From: Chloracidobacterium thermophilum B
GTDB lineage: Bacteria > Acidobacteriota > Blastocatellia > Chloracidobacteriales > Chloracidobacteriaceae
NCBI RefSeq assembly: GCF_000226295.1
Contig: NC_016024.1
Span: 2,153,501 to 2,217,500 of the forward strand
DNA: 64,000 bases
Direction: 5' to 3'
Shown here one piece after another: positions 8,837 through 16,197 of the stretch (its first letter is position 1; each line of letters starts with the position of its first letter). The position numbers and the translations under genes were made by a program. Below the pieces are notes generated by a model. That model saw only the letters and a list, made by a program, of their open reading frames with translations, was not told the origin of the DNA and searched no databases.

Positions 8837-8893
8837 TTGCCAAAGGCCACCTTCTAGCATAGCCCCGGATTCAGTTCACCCTTGGAGACCCAC

Positions 8894-10261
8894 GTGGAAC
8901 ACACAGTGCCGCAGAGTACGGCTCCTGACCTGGCCATCTCGGTCATCGAGCGGGCGCGTCGCCTGGGGGCCACAGCCGCCGAAGTCATTTTCCGTGAGAG
9001 CATCGAGTTTTCAGCCTCTGTGCGCCTGGGCGAAATTGAAACCGTCAAGGAAGCCGGCAGTCGCGGTCTGGGGCTGCGCGTTCTGCTGGATGGCCGGCAG
9101 GCCTCGGTCTCCACTTCGGACTTTTCTCCGGCAGCTCTGGATGAACTCGTCGAGACGGCGCTGACGCTGGCGCGCGCCACTTCGGTGGACGAAACCGCCG
9201 GGCTTCCCGACCCGGCCGATCTGGCGACGGAAATCCCTGACCTCGACCTGTATGACCCGGCGGTGCTGGCGCTGTCGGCCGAGGAAAAAATCCGGCTGGC
9301 GCTCACGGCCGAGCAGGCCGCGCAGGCGTATGACCCGCGCATTGTCAACTTTGAAGGCGGCGGCGTGGACAGCAGCGCCGGGCACACGGTGCTGGCCAAC
9401 TCGCTGGGCTTTGTCGGCGAATACCGCAGCACCTCGCTTTCCCTGGCCACGGTGCCGGTGGCGCGCGACGCCGACGGCCGCCTCCAGCGGGATTACTGGT
9501 ACGACGCCCGCCGCCGGCTCGCCAGCCTCGAAGACCCGGCCAGCGTGGGCCGCCGGGCGGCCGAGCGCACAATACGCAAGCTCGGCGCGCGCCGCGTCCC
9601 GACCCAGACCTGCCCGGTTGTCTTTGCGCCGGAAGTCGCCGCCAGCCTCATCGGACACGTCTTCGGCGCGGTCTCCGGCGACGCCATCTTCCGCAAGGCT
9701 TCCTTTCTGGTCGGCAAACTGGGCGAGCAGGTGGCCTCGGCGCTGGTGACGATCATAGACGACGGCCGGATGCCCAACGGCCTCGGCTCGCGGCCCTTCG
9801 ATGGGGAAGGCGTGCCGACGCGCCGGACAACGGTCATCCGCGAAGGCCGGCTCGAAAGCTACCTGCACAACACCTACACGGCGCGCAAACTGGGCGAACG
9901 CACCACCGGCAACGCCGCACGCGGCCTGACCGGCGCGCCCTCCGTGGGCGTCAACAACATGTACCTCGTTCCCGGCCCGCACCCGCCGGAAGCCATCATC
10001 GCTTCCGTCCACCATGGCTTCTACGTGACGGAACTCATCGGCTTTGGCGTCAACGGCGTCACCGGAGACTATTCACGTGGGGCAGCCGGACGCTGGATTG
10101 AAAACGGCGAACTCACCTTCCCCGTCGAGGAAGTCACCATTGCCGGCAACCTGCTGACCATGCTCAAACAGATTGAAATGATCGGCAATGACCTCGACTT
10201 TCGCGGACGCATGGCCGCGCCAACGCTCAAAATTGCCGAAATGACCATCAGCGGCACATGA
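8894..10261 (+). CDS. pmbA: TldD/PmbA-family metalloprotease subunit (TldE)
   Basis: A 455-residue PmbA/TldE protein, the partner that forms a heterodimeric peptidase with TldD, acting on small unfolded peptides such as microcin precursors. The start is taken as GTG at 8894 because GGAG lies exactly 6 bases before it (8884-8887); the frame is open to a TTG at 8882 that would put this Shine-Dalgarno inside the gene. Typical pieces are the N-terminal EVIFRESIEFSASVRLGEIE, the middle DDGRMPNGLGSRPFDGEGVP, and the C-terminal FGVNGVTGDYSRGAAGRWIENG. TldE itself lacks the metal motif. No TldD gene is in the window. It faces the amide-ligase run across a short divergent region. Confidence 0.9.
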   Translation: MEHTVPQSTAPDLAISVIERARRLGATAAEVIFRESIEFSASVRLGEIETVKEAGSRGLGLRVLLDGRQASVSTSDFSPAALDELVETALTLARATSVDETAGLPDPADLATEIPDLDLYDPAVLALSAEEKIRLALTAEQAAQAYDPRIVNFEGGGVDSSAGHTVLANSLGFVGEYRSTSLSLATVPVARDADGRLQRDYWYDARRRLASLEDPASVGRRAAERTIRKLGARRVPTQTCPVVFAPEVAASLIGHVFGAVSGDAIFRKASFLVGKLGEQVASALVTIIDDGRMPNGLGSRPFDGEGVPTRRTTVIREGRLESYLHNTYTARKLGERTTGNAARGLTGAPSVGVNNMYLVPGPHPPEAIIASVHHGFYVTELIGFGVNGVTGDYSRGAAGRWIENGELTFPVEEVTIAGNLLTMLKQIEMIGNDLDFRGRMAAPTLKIAEMTISGT

Positions 10262-10332
10262 TGCCCGCGGCACCTCGCCGTCTGCTGATGCCGGCTGTCC
10301 CTCCCTTGACACCCAACCCGGAACCACCCGCC

Positions 10333-10881
10333 ATGTCTCTCCCGAAAACACTGCTGGCCGCCGCCCTTGGTCTGGGGCTTGGTTTTCTGCCCCTGGCTTC
10401 AACTCCGCCCACAACCGCGTCGGCCCAGAGCCAGAAGATGCTCTGCACCGCCAACGAACAACTCATCTTCGGCGCGGTGACGACGGGCGGCAAAATGGCC
10501 TGCCTGTGCGGCTCGCCCAATCTCACGGCCCAGCGCGGCTATCTTCAGTACCGGTTTGGACGGCCCGGCCGGATCGAACTCGAATACCCCGCCGAGCGCG
10601 CCGGCTCGCAGCAACGCTTCTACTATGCGCACTACACGCGCTTCCAACGGGAGTGGGCGTCCGTCCGCTTTCGGAACCGTGAGTACAACTACCGGCTGTT
10701 CTACAGCTTCGACGGTGAAACCGGGCGGCCGACGACCGAATACGGGCTGAACGTCTATCTGGGTGAAGGCGACAAGGGCACAAACTTCACCCTGCGGCGC
10801 AACACTGTCGTGGGACGGCTTCAGGCGCTGGAAGACATCCTGCCCTGCGATCGCGAAGACCCAACCAACGATTGTCCCTGA
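10333..10881 (+). CDS. Secreted hypothetical protein
   Basis: From ATG 10333 the 182-residue product opens with a clear signal peptide (MSLPKTLLAAALGLGLGFLPLAS, cleavage likely near ASAQS). The frame extends to an ATG at 10258 that overlaps the pmbA stop, but that would bury the signal peptide behind 25 Pro-rich residues, so the internal start is preferred. The mature part is short, rich in Tyr, Arg and Phe, with four Cys (two in CLCGS and one each near the ends, CTAN and PCDRED), which could form disulfides. It looks like a small periplasmic or extracellular beta protein. Family not recognised. Confidence 0.65.
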   Translation: MSLPKTLLAAALGLGLGFLPLASTPPTTASAQSQKMLCTANEQLIFGAVTTGGKMACLCGSPNLTAQRGYLQYRFGRPGRIELEYPAERAGSQQRFYYAHYTRFQREWASVRFRNREYNYRLFYSFDGETGRPTTEYGLNVYLGEGDKGTNFTLRRNTVVGRLQALEDILPCDREDPTNDCP

Positions 10882-10914
10882 ACCTCCACCCGGCGTCGGG
10901 TGGGCGCACCGGTT

Positions 10915-11724
10915 ATGTCCGGTCATGCCTGGAAAGTCATGGTTGGAAAGCTGTACCAGTCCGCCCGCCACATCCTCGAAGCCGGAAGCGATGCGGTGCT
11001 GCTGCTGCTCGCGCCGCAGGTCTGCCGCCAGTGTGGCGCGTGGGTTGAACGGCAGGCCGACGGCACAGCCTGCCGCGCCTGCTGGGAAGCATGGTTCGCT
11101 GAGCAGTCGCGCTACCGTCCGGGCTGTCACCGCTGCGGGCGTTGGGTTGCTGCGGACGCCACCATGGTTCAGCCCCAAAAACAGTGCGCCCAGTGCGCCA
11201 ACTGGTCTCTGACCTGGGCGCGGTCGGGCGGCGTGTACACCGGCGCGCTGCGCACAGCCCTGCTGACACTCAAACACACGCCCCGGCTGCCGACGCCGCT
11301 GGTGCAGCGTCTTCACGCCACCTGGCATGAGCAGTCTGTGCTGCACACGAGCGACATCCTCGTGCCCATTCCGCTTGCGCCGCGCCGGGAACGGGCGCGT
11401 GGCTACAATCAGGCCGTACGGCTGGCCGAAGCCGTGGCGCAGGTGGCGCGCCGTCCCGTGGTGACGGAAGCCGTGGCGCGGGTCATTGAGACCTATCCCC
11501 ACCGGGCGGGACTCGATGCGCGCGCCCGGCGGCAGGCGCTGGAGGGCGCGTTTCGGGTGATTCGTCCGCGCCTGATTGCCAACCGGCGCGTCCTGTTGGT
11601 GGACGACGTGCTCACTTCCGGGGTCACGCTCGATACGGCAGCCCGGGCGTTGCTGGCGGCCGGGGCCGCGGAAGTCAGTGCGTTGACGGCGGCCCGAACC
11701 TTACGCCACACATCTCTGGCATGA
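10915..11724 (+). CDS. comF: ComF family phosphoribosyltransferase-like protein
   Basis: About 269 residues. The N-terminal third has paired cysteines of a zinc ribbon (CRQC, CRAC, CHRC, CAQC), and the rest is a PRTase fold with the conserved ARGYNQA segment and the phosphoribosyl-diphosphate loop VLLVDDVLTSGVTLD. ComF proteins support DNA uptake and handling in competent bacteria; the biochemical role is not settled. A GTG at 10900 is an alternative start. The stop overlaps the start of the PAP2 gene as ATGA at 11721, so the two are translationally coupled. Confidence 0.85.
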   Translation: MSGHAWKVMVGKLYQSARHILEAGSDAVLLLLAPQVCRQCGAWVERQADGTACRACWEAWFAEQSRYRPGCHRCGRWVAADATMVQPQKQCAQCANWSLTWARSGGVYTGALRTALLTLKHTPRLPTPLVQRLHATWHEQSVLHTSDILVPIPLAPRRERARGYNQAVRLAEAVAQVARRPVVTEAVARVIETYPHRAGLDARARRQALEGAFRVIRPRLIANRRVLLVDDVLTSGVTLDTAARALLAAGAAEVSALTAARTLRHTSLA

Positions 11725-12419
11725 AACCGTTGCGTGTTCTGTCGCTGCGGCATCAGCTTGGTCTGGCGGCCGGATTGGCGGCGCTGGCGATGTCCGGGCT
11801 GGTGCTGGCGCATCCGCAGCCGTGGGCCTGGGAACTGGCCCTGACCCGGCAGGTACAGGGCTGGACGTGGCTCCACGGCCCATTACAGGCCATTTCGTGG
11901 CCCGGCAACGATGTCCTGCGGCAGGGACTGCTGATGCTGGTTGTTTGCAGCCTTCTGGCGCGGCACGGCTGGCGACGGGAAGCGCAGACGCTGGCCGTCG
12001 CCGGCAGCGGGGCCTTTCTGCTCAATCTGGGTCTCAAGGCGCTGGTGGCGCGCGCCCGTCCGGCAGCGGACGCCGTTCAGCTCTACGTGACGGCCAACGG
12101 ATGGAGCTTTCCTTCCGGGCACGTCATGTTCTACACGGCCTTCTATGGCGGGCTGGGCGGCTTTGCCTGCCGGAAGCTGCCGCCGGGAAGCAGGCGTACG
12201 GTCATTCTGTCCCTTTGTGCCATACTCGTCGGGCTGGTCGGGCTGTCACGGATTTTTCTGGGCGCGCACTGGCTGCTGGATGTCGTCGCCGGCTACGGTT
12301 TCGGGCTGGCGTGGCTGCTCGCTGTCGGCGCTCCCCTGTGGCAGGCGGACGGGTTGGCGTCACCGGCTGCGCACACAACACCGTCGGCGGCGCCCCGGCA
12401 GGTCGAACACCACGGATGA
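11721..12419 (+). CDS. PAP2-family membrane phosphatase
   Basis: A 232-residue polytopic protein with the three PAP2 motifs in order: KALVARARP, SFPSGHVMF, and SRIFLGAHWLLD, which contain the catalytic His pair and Arg. Several hydrophobic helices surround them. Such enzymes dephosphorylate lipid substrates such as phosphatidate or undecaprenyl diphosphate on the outer face of the inner membrane. Translation is coupled to comF by a 4-base overlap. The substrate cannot be assigned from sequence; a role in envelope lipid recycling is possible. Confidence 0.87.
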   Translation: MKPLRVLSLRHQLGLAAGLAALAMSGLVLAHPQPWAWELALTRQVQGWTWLHGPLQAISWPGNDVLRQGLLMLVVCSLLARHGWRREAQTLAVAGSGAFLLNLGLKALVARARPAADAVQLYVTANGWSFPSGHVMFYTAFYGGLGGFACRKLPPGSRRTVILSLCAILVGLVGLSRIFLGAHWLLDVVAGYGFGLAWLLAVGAPLWQADGLASPAAHTTPSAAPRQVEHHG

Positions 12420-12431
12420 AAGGTTGCCCCT

Positions 12432-12890
12432 ATGTCGGAAACATGGCTTCCACCCTGGCTCTTACCTTGGCTTCCGGGCATTCCCTGGATGCGCATCTGG
12501 ACCTACTTCATCGTTTTCTATGTGACCTATTCCCTGTTCACGCTCTGGTCCTACCGCTTCGCCATCCAGTCCACAGGCATGCGCGAAGCCACCTTCCGGC
12601 AGGCGGCCGTGGCGCGGGCCGTGGACATCGGGCTGCTCATCGTGGCGTTTCTGGCGCCGGTGTCGTGGCTTATCAAGTTCCCCCTGCTCTTTCTGGGACA
12701 GATCATCGCCTTTGCCGTGGTGTTCCGGGCGCCGCTGGGACGCGCCATCATCGGCGCGATGCTGACGTGGCTGATGGGCGGTCTCTTCACGCTCATCTAC
12801 CTCGGCCTGCTGGTGCTCTACATCTGGTTTTTCCGCAGCCTGCCCTACGGAGCGCCCTCCGGAGACGGCTACGTACCGGGTGTGGCATAA
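12432..12890 (+). CDS. Hypothetical membrane protein
   Basis: A 152-residue protein beginning 12 bases after the PAP2 stop. It has a Trp/Pro-rich head (WLPPWLLPWLPGIPW), then about four hydrophobic segments, including VDIGLLIVAFLAPVSWLIKF, FLGQIIAFAVVF and FTLIYLGLLVLYIWFF. No conserved catalytic motif is visible. It is probably the last gene of the pmbA-comF-PAP2 strand run. The 3' end overlaps the convergent carbonic-anhydrase-like gene by 22 bases. Confidence 0.65.
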   Translation: MSETWLPPWLLPWLPGIPWMRIWTYFIVFYVTYSLFTLWSYRFAIQSTGMREATFRQAAVARAVDIGLLIVAFLAPVSWLIKFPLLFLGQIIAFAVVFRAPLGRAIIGAMLTWLMGGLFTLIYLGLLVLYIWFFRSLPYGAPSGDGYVPGVA

Positions 12891-13414
12891 CGCCCCGGCG
12901 CGGCCGCGTGCAGGTAGATGTTCTTGAGTTCAACGTAGTGCCGGACGCCTTCGGCAATCCGGGCGCGCTCCACGTCGGTGACGGGACGCTTGACCTTCGC
13001 CGGCACACCGGCAACGAGCATCCCGGCCGGCACCACCATGCCTTCCGGGACGACCGCTCCGGCGGCCACAATGCTGCCTTCGCCAATGACCGCCCCATCG
13101 AGAATGATCGCGCCCATCCCTATCAGGCAGTGGTCGCCAATGGTGCAGCCGTGCGCAATGACGCGATGCCCAACGACCACGCCCTGTCCGATACGGAGCG
13201 GAAACTGCCCGCCCGTCACATGAAGCACGCTGTTGTCCTGGATGTTCGTCTCCCGCCCGATGCGGATGTCGTTGACATCGCCGCGCACCGTACAGTGAAA
13301 CCAGATGCTGACATCCGCACCAAGTTCGACATCCCCGATGACATCCGCCGACGGTGCCACATACACCCCACCGGCCAGTTTTGGAAAGGTCTGCTGAAAA
13401 GCGAGAATCGCCAT
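12869..13414 (-). CDS. Gamma carbonic anhydrase-like hexapeptide protein
   Basis: A 181-residue left-handed beta-helix protein of the YrdA/CaiE/PaaY group. Hexapeptide repeats run from about residue 18 to 140, and the three zinc-binding His are in place: H65 (NSVLHV), H83 and H88 (VGHRVIAHG), as are Arg and Asp of TVRGDVN. Members are trimeric; some hydrate CO2, others are of unknown activity. A short helical tail (DVERARIAEGVRHYVELKN) packs on the trimer in relatives. It is divergent from the bilin-reductase-like gene with only 55 bases between starts. Confidence 0.88.
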   Translation of the reverse strand: MAILAFQQTFPKLAGGVYVAPSADVIGDVELGADVSIWFHCTVRGDVNDIRIGRETNIQDNSVLHVTGGQFPLRIGQGVVVGHRVIAHGCTIGDHCLIGMGAIILDGAVIGEGSIVAAGAVVPEGMVVPAGMLVAGVPAKVKRPVTDVERARIAEGVRHYVELKNIYLHAAAPGRYATPGT

Positions 13415-13469
13415 GTCCCTAACACCGTTGCTGATTTGGATGTATCGCCCTTAGCCTACACGCCAACCT

Positions 13470-14204
13470 ATGCTGGAAGCCAAGCCCAAAGATGTCGTCG
13501 GATGGACGTTGCCCATGGCTGAAGCCCGGCTCGGCGACCTTGACTGGCAACGCGAAGCGCGCCCGGATGAGTTTCGCCGGGCTGTGTTTGGCGAAGGAGC
13601 CAAACGGCTGTGGGTCACGGCTGACGGCTGGCAGCTTGCCGGCGGCCGCCTGAGCGCCCGTTATGCGCGCATCCAGACGGCGCTGGCCGATGTGGCCACG
13701 CTGATGGTTTATCCGACGGCCAGCCCCGACCGTTTGCCTGTCTTTGCATGTGAATGGGTCATTCTGGGCGACCGCGCCCACGTGCTCGTGCTCGACGTTG
13801 AATGCGTGGGCAACGCAGCGGACCGCCTGCGGGAACGCGCCCGGTCTGTCCTGATGCCGCTCCACGCCCGCTATGCCGACGCCCTGCCCCTGCCGGACGA
13901 CCTGCCGCCGTGGTTTGCCGAAATTCGGGAAGCCTGGGCGCTGTTTACTTCCGGCGACCTGACGCGGCTCGCCGTGATGCAGCAGGCGTTTGAAGCCTAT
14001 CTGCAGGCCACGGTCGAGAACCTTTACCGGCCGGAGCTGGCCCATGCGCAGGCCGGAGACGAACATCCGGCCGTAACCGCCTACAAACAGCACCACGCCG
14101 CCCATTCGCCGGGCTATGCCCTGCTGGCGCCCAAGGCCGGCGAAGTCTGGACGCGGGCCTTTCTCTGGGAATGGCACTTCGGCCCGCTGCATCCGCCAGC
14201 CTGA
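13470..14204 (+). CDS. Ferredoxin-dependent bilin reductase-like protein
   Basis: A 244-residue protein that I read as a distant member of the ferredoxin-dependent bilin reductase family (PcyA/PebA/HY2), which reduce biliverdin with electrons from ferredoxin. The match is by eye: LPVFACEWVILG (89-100) then a strand with an acid, LVLDVECV (D109), equals the family's LP-F-CD plus catalytic Asp strand; DLPPWFAEIREAWALFTSG fits the central helix; and the tail HSPGYALLAPKAGEVWTRAFLWEWHFGPL region fits the family's C-terminal block around GEEW...VLFDL. No heme oxygenase gene is nearby. The next gene encodes a V4R protein. Reaction and substrate are not established. Confidence 0.65.
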   Translation: MLEAKPKDVVGWTLPMAEARLGDLDWQREARPDEFRRAVFGEGAKRLWVTADGWQLAGGRLSARYARIQTALADVATLMVYPTASPDRLPVFACEWVILGDRAHVLVLDVECVGNAADRLRERARSVLMPLHARYADALPLPDDLPPWFAEIREAWALFTSGDLTRLAVMQQAFEAYLQATVENLYRPELAHAQAGDEHPAVTAYKQHHAAHSPGYALLAPKAGEVWTRAFLWEWHFGPLHPPA

Positions 14205-14227
14205 AACTCCCTGCCTGAAACTCCCTG
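14200..14227. repeat. Perfect 14-bp tandem duplication spanning a stop codon
   Basis: CCTGAAACTCCCTG occurs twice back to back (14200-14213 and 14214-14227). The first copy contains the TGA stop of the bilin-reductase-like gene. It looks like a recent slippage duplication; because 14 is not a multiple of three the second TGA is out of frame with the first. Confidence 0.8.
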
Positions 14228-14370
14228 GCCACACCCGACGCCCTGCCTTTTATCGGCTTGGTTTCCGGCCGGGCAGGTGTGGTATCTTCCGGTTTCCGAT
14301 GTACCCTTGACCTGTACGCTCTGCCGCTCCCGACTTCTGCGCGGCGCGTTTCTGACGCTGCCCACGGCCT

Positions 14371-14964
14371 ATGACCGTACCCGCCGCCCTGCCCTTGCCA
14401 GTGACCTCTCCGCCTGCCCTGTGGTGGCCAGCCGACCTGGTTCTTGCCCTGCACCGGACACTCCGCCAGCGTCTGCCGGATGATGTGGCCCGCACGCTCT
14501 ATCGCCTGGGCCGGTTTACGGGAGCACGTCTCGCCTGCGAGCAGGCCTGCGACCCGGATGATGTGCATCCGACCGGAGCAACCCCGGCGTCCATCAGCCG
14601 CCGCCTGCAGGTCTGGGACGAATGGTTTGCCAATGCCGGCTGGGGCCGCTTTGATGCCATCCCGCTGGGCCCGGCGACGGTCATCAACCACTACGACTCG
14701 CCCATCGCCATGGCGCTGCGCATGGATGGCCCGGCCGACAGCCCCGTGGATGACTTCTTTGCCGGTCTGTTCGCCGAACTTCTGACCCAACAAACCGGGC
14801 AGACCCAGGAAAGTGTGGAAATCAGTTGCCTGGCCAGCCACGCCCACTACTGCTGTTTTGTCGTTGGTGAAGCCGGTATCGTCCGCAAGGTGTATGCCTG
14901 GCTCACCTATCACCTCGCACCCCACGACATTCTCAAGCGTCTCGCCGACGAGACGGCCCAGTGA
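14371..14964 (+). CDS. V4R (4-vinyl reductase/BchJ-like) domain protein
   Basis: A 197-residue protein whose C-terminal two thirds read as a V4R domain: FDAIPLGPATVINHYDSPIA, then SPVDDFFAGLFAELL, then the Cys/His-rich VEISCLASHAHYCCFVVG. V4R domains bind small hydrophobic ligands and occur in BchJ, a bacteriochlorophyll pathway protein, and in transcription factors for hydrocarbons. There is no DNA-binding or NtrC-like domain here, so it resembles stand-alone BchJ-like proteins. It follows the bilin-reductase-like gene by 166 bases and precedes the Pro-rich gene by 7 bases. A tetrapyrrole ligand is a reasonable inference only. Confidence 0.7.
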   Translation: MTVPAALPLPVTSPPALWWPADLVLALHRTLRQRLPDDVARTLYRLGRFTGARLACEQACDPDDVHPTGATPASISRRLQVWDEWFANAGWGRFDAIPLGPATVINHYDSPIAMALRMDGPADSPVDDFFAGLFAELLTQQTGQTQESVEISCLASHAHYCCFVVGEAGIVRKVYAWLTYHLAPHDILKRLADETAQ

Positions 14965-14971
14965 ACCAGCC

Positions 14972-15379
14972 ATGGCGCGTTTTACGGAAACCGATGAGGC
15001 CGCCCAGCTTTTGCAGCAGATTCTCAGCATGCCCACGGACGCACGGCCGACCTACCCCGGCAGCGCCCCGGAAGCTCCGGCGGACTGGGATGAACACGCC
15101 ACCAACGATGCCCAGTCTGCGGACGAAGCCGTAACCCTGCCCTTGGTCACCGGGCCAACACCGGACACTCCGGCCGAACCGGTGCCGGCCCCGCCGCCGC
15201 TGCCGGCGGCTTCGGAAACGGTCATCCGGGAACTCGTCACCACCCATGCCGGGCAGGTACAACTGACGCTGCGCACCTCCGCACCGACCTTGCCGGGAAG
15301 TTCAGACGCGGAAACCGTGGCGGCTTTCTTCCGGCGTGTCGTGCGCCCGCTTCCCAACGCCAACCTTTCTGCCATGTAG
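14972..15379 (+). CDS. Hypothetical proline-rich protein
   Basis: 135 residues from ATG 14972, which begins 7 bases after the V4R stop. The middle (about 25-80) is low-complexity, rich in Pro, Ala, Asp and Thr and likely disordered; the C-terminal part (ETVIRELVTTHAGQVQLTLR and AETVAAFFRRVVRPLPN) looks folded. No signal peptide. It ends 7 bases before parA. In other ParA systems a small partially disordered partner often links the ATPase to its cargo, so it might be the ParA partner, but no family match is seen. Confidence 0.6.
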   Translation: MARFTETDEAAQLLQQILSMPTDARPTYPGSAPEAPADWDEHATNDAQSADEAVTLPLVTGPTPDTPAEPVPAPPPLPAASETVIRELVTTHAGQVQLTLRTSAPTLPGSSDAETVAAFFRRVVRPLPNANLSAM

Positions 15380-15386
15380 GGTTGTC

Positions 15387-16193
15387 ATGCCGAAAACGCT
15401 GGCCGTAGTGAGTCTCAAAGGAGGCGTCGGAAAGACGACGACCTGCACGAATCTGGCCGCTTATGTGGCGGCGATGGGCATTCCGACGCTGCTCGTGGAC
15501 CTCGATGTACAAAACGGCGTGCGGTTTGGCGTCGGGCTGGACGACTATGCCGGCCTCACCCTCGAAGATGTCCTGCTGCATCAGGGACGCCCTTCCGAGG
15601 CGCTCGTGCTCACCAACCGCTCGGAGTTGTCGGTCGTGCTTTCCGGCCGCTTCACCAGCGACCACGCGCTGGAAAGTTATGAACGCACCTTTGAGCAGGA
15701 TGTCACCTGGCTGGCCCGCCGGCTGCCGCACTTCACTACGCCGGACTTTTCGCCCCAGCTCGTGCTGCTGGACACCCCCGCCGGCCTCGGTGCTGTAACA
15801 ACCAGCGCCATCGTGGCCGCCGATGGCCTCATCCTGCCCATCCAGTGCGAGCCGTTGAGCCTGCGCACCCTGCCGCCGCTGTTGCGCCGTATTGTCCAGC
15901 TCAAGGCCCAGTACAACCCGCGCCTGGCCATCGAAGGCATCCTGCTGACGATGTATGACGAGCGCCAAGGCGCGGCAACCGATGTCGTCCGGCAGGTGCG
16001 CGAAGCCTTCCCCGGCGAACTCGTCTTTGACACCGTTATCCCGCGCCACGAGGAACTGTCCCTGTCGTTTGCCGTCGGCGCTCCGGCTGTCACCCTCAAG
16101 ACCCGCGCCGCCGGCGCACAGGCTTATATTCAGCTTGGGCGTGAAATCATCATGCGGCTGCCGGAAGAAGTCGGCTACGCCATGTCGGGCTGA
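15387..16193 (+). CDS. ParA/MinD-family ATPase without ParB
   Basis: 268 residues from MPKTLAVVSLKGG. The deviant Walker A KGGVGKTT (about 11-18) carries both lysines of the ParA/MinD group, Walker A' is LVDLDVQNG, and Walker B is LVLLDTPAG. ParA proteins dimerise on ATP and position plasmids, chromosomes, chemoreceptors, carboxysomes or other cargo. No ParB gene or parS-like repeats are nearby, no amphipathic MinD membrane tail is obvious, and this is not near an origin, so a cargo-positioning or orphan role is more likely. It ends a plus-strand run with the Pro-rich and V4R genes and converges on the response-regulator gene 4 bases away. Confidence 0.85.
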   Translation: MPKTLAVVSLKGGVGKTTTCTNLAAYVAAMGIPTLLVDLDVQNGVRFGVGLDDYAGLTLEDVLLHQGRPSEALVLTNRSELSVVLSGRFTSDHALESYERTFEQDVTWLARRLPHFTTPDFSPQLVLLDTPAGLGAVTTSAIVAADGLILPIQCEPLSLRTLPPLLRRIVQLKAQYNPRLAIEGILLTMYDERQGAATDVVRQVREAFPGELVFDTVIPRHEELSLSFAVGAPAVTLKTRAAGAQAYIQLGREIIMRLPEEVGYAMSG

Positions 16194-16197
16194 CCCG

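Noticed and set aside
10399-11502. 367-codon antisense frame over the secreted-protein and comF genes
   Set aside because: Composition is that of a shadow frame and the opposite strand carries recognisable comF motifs.
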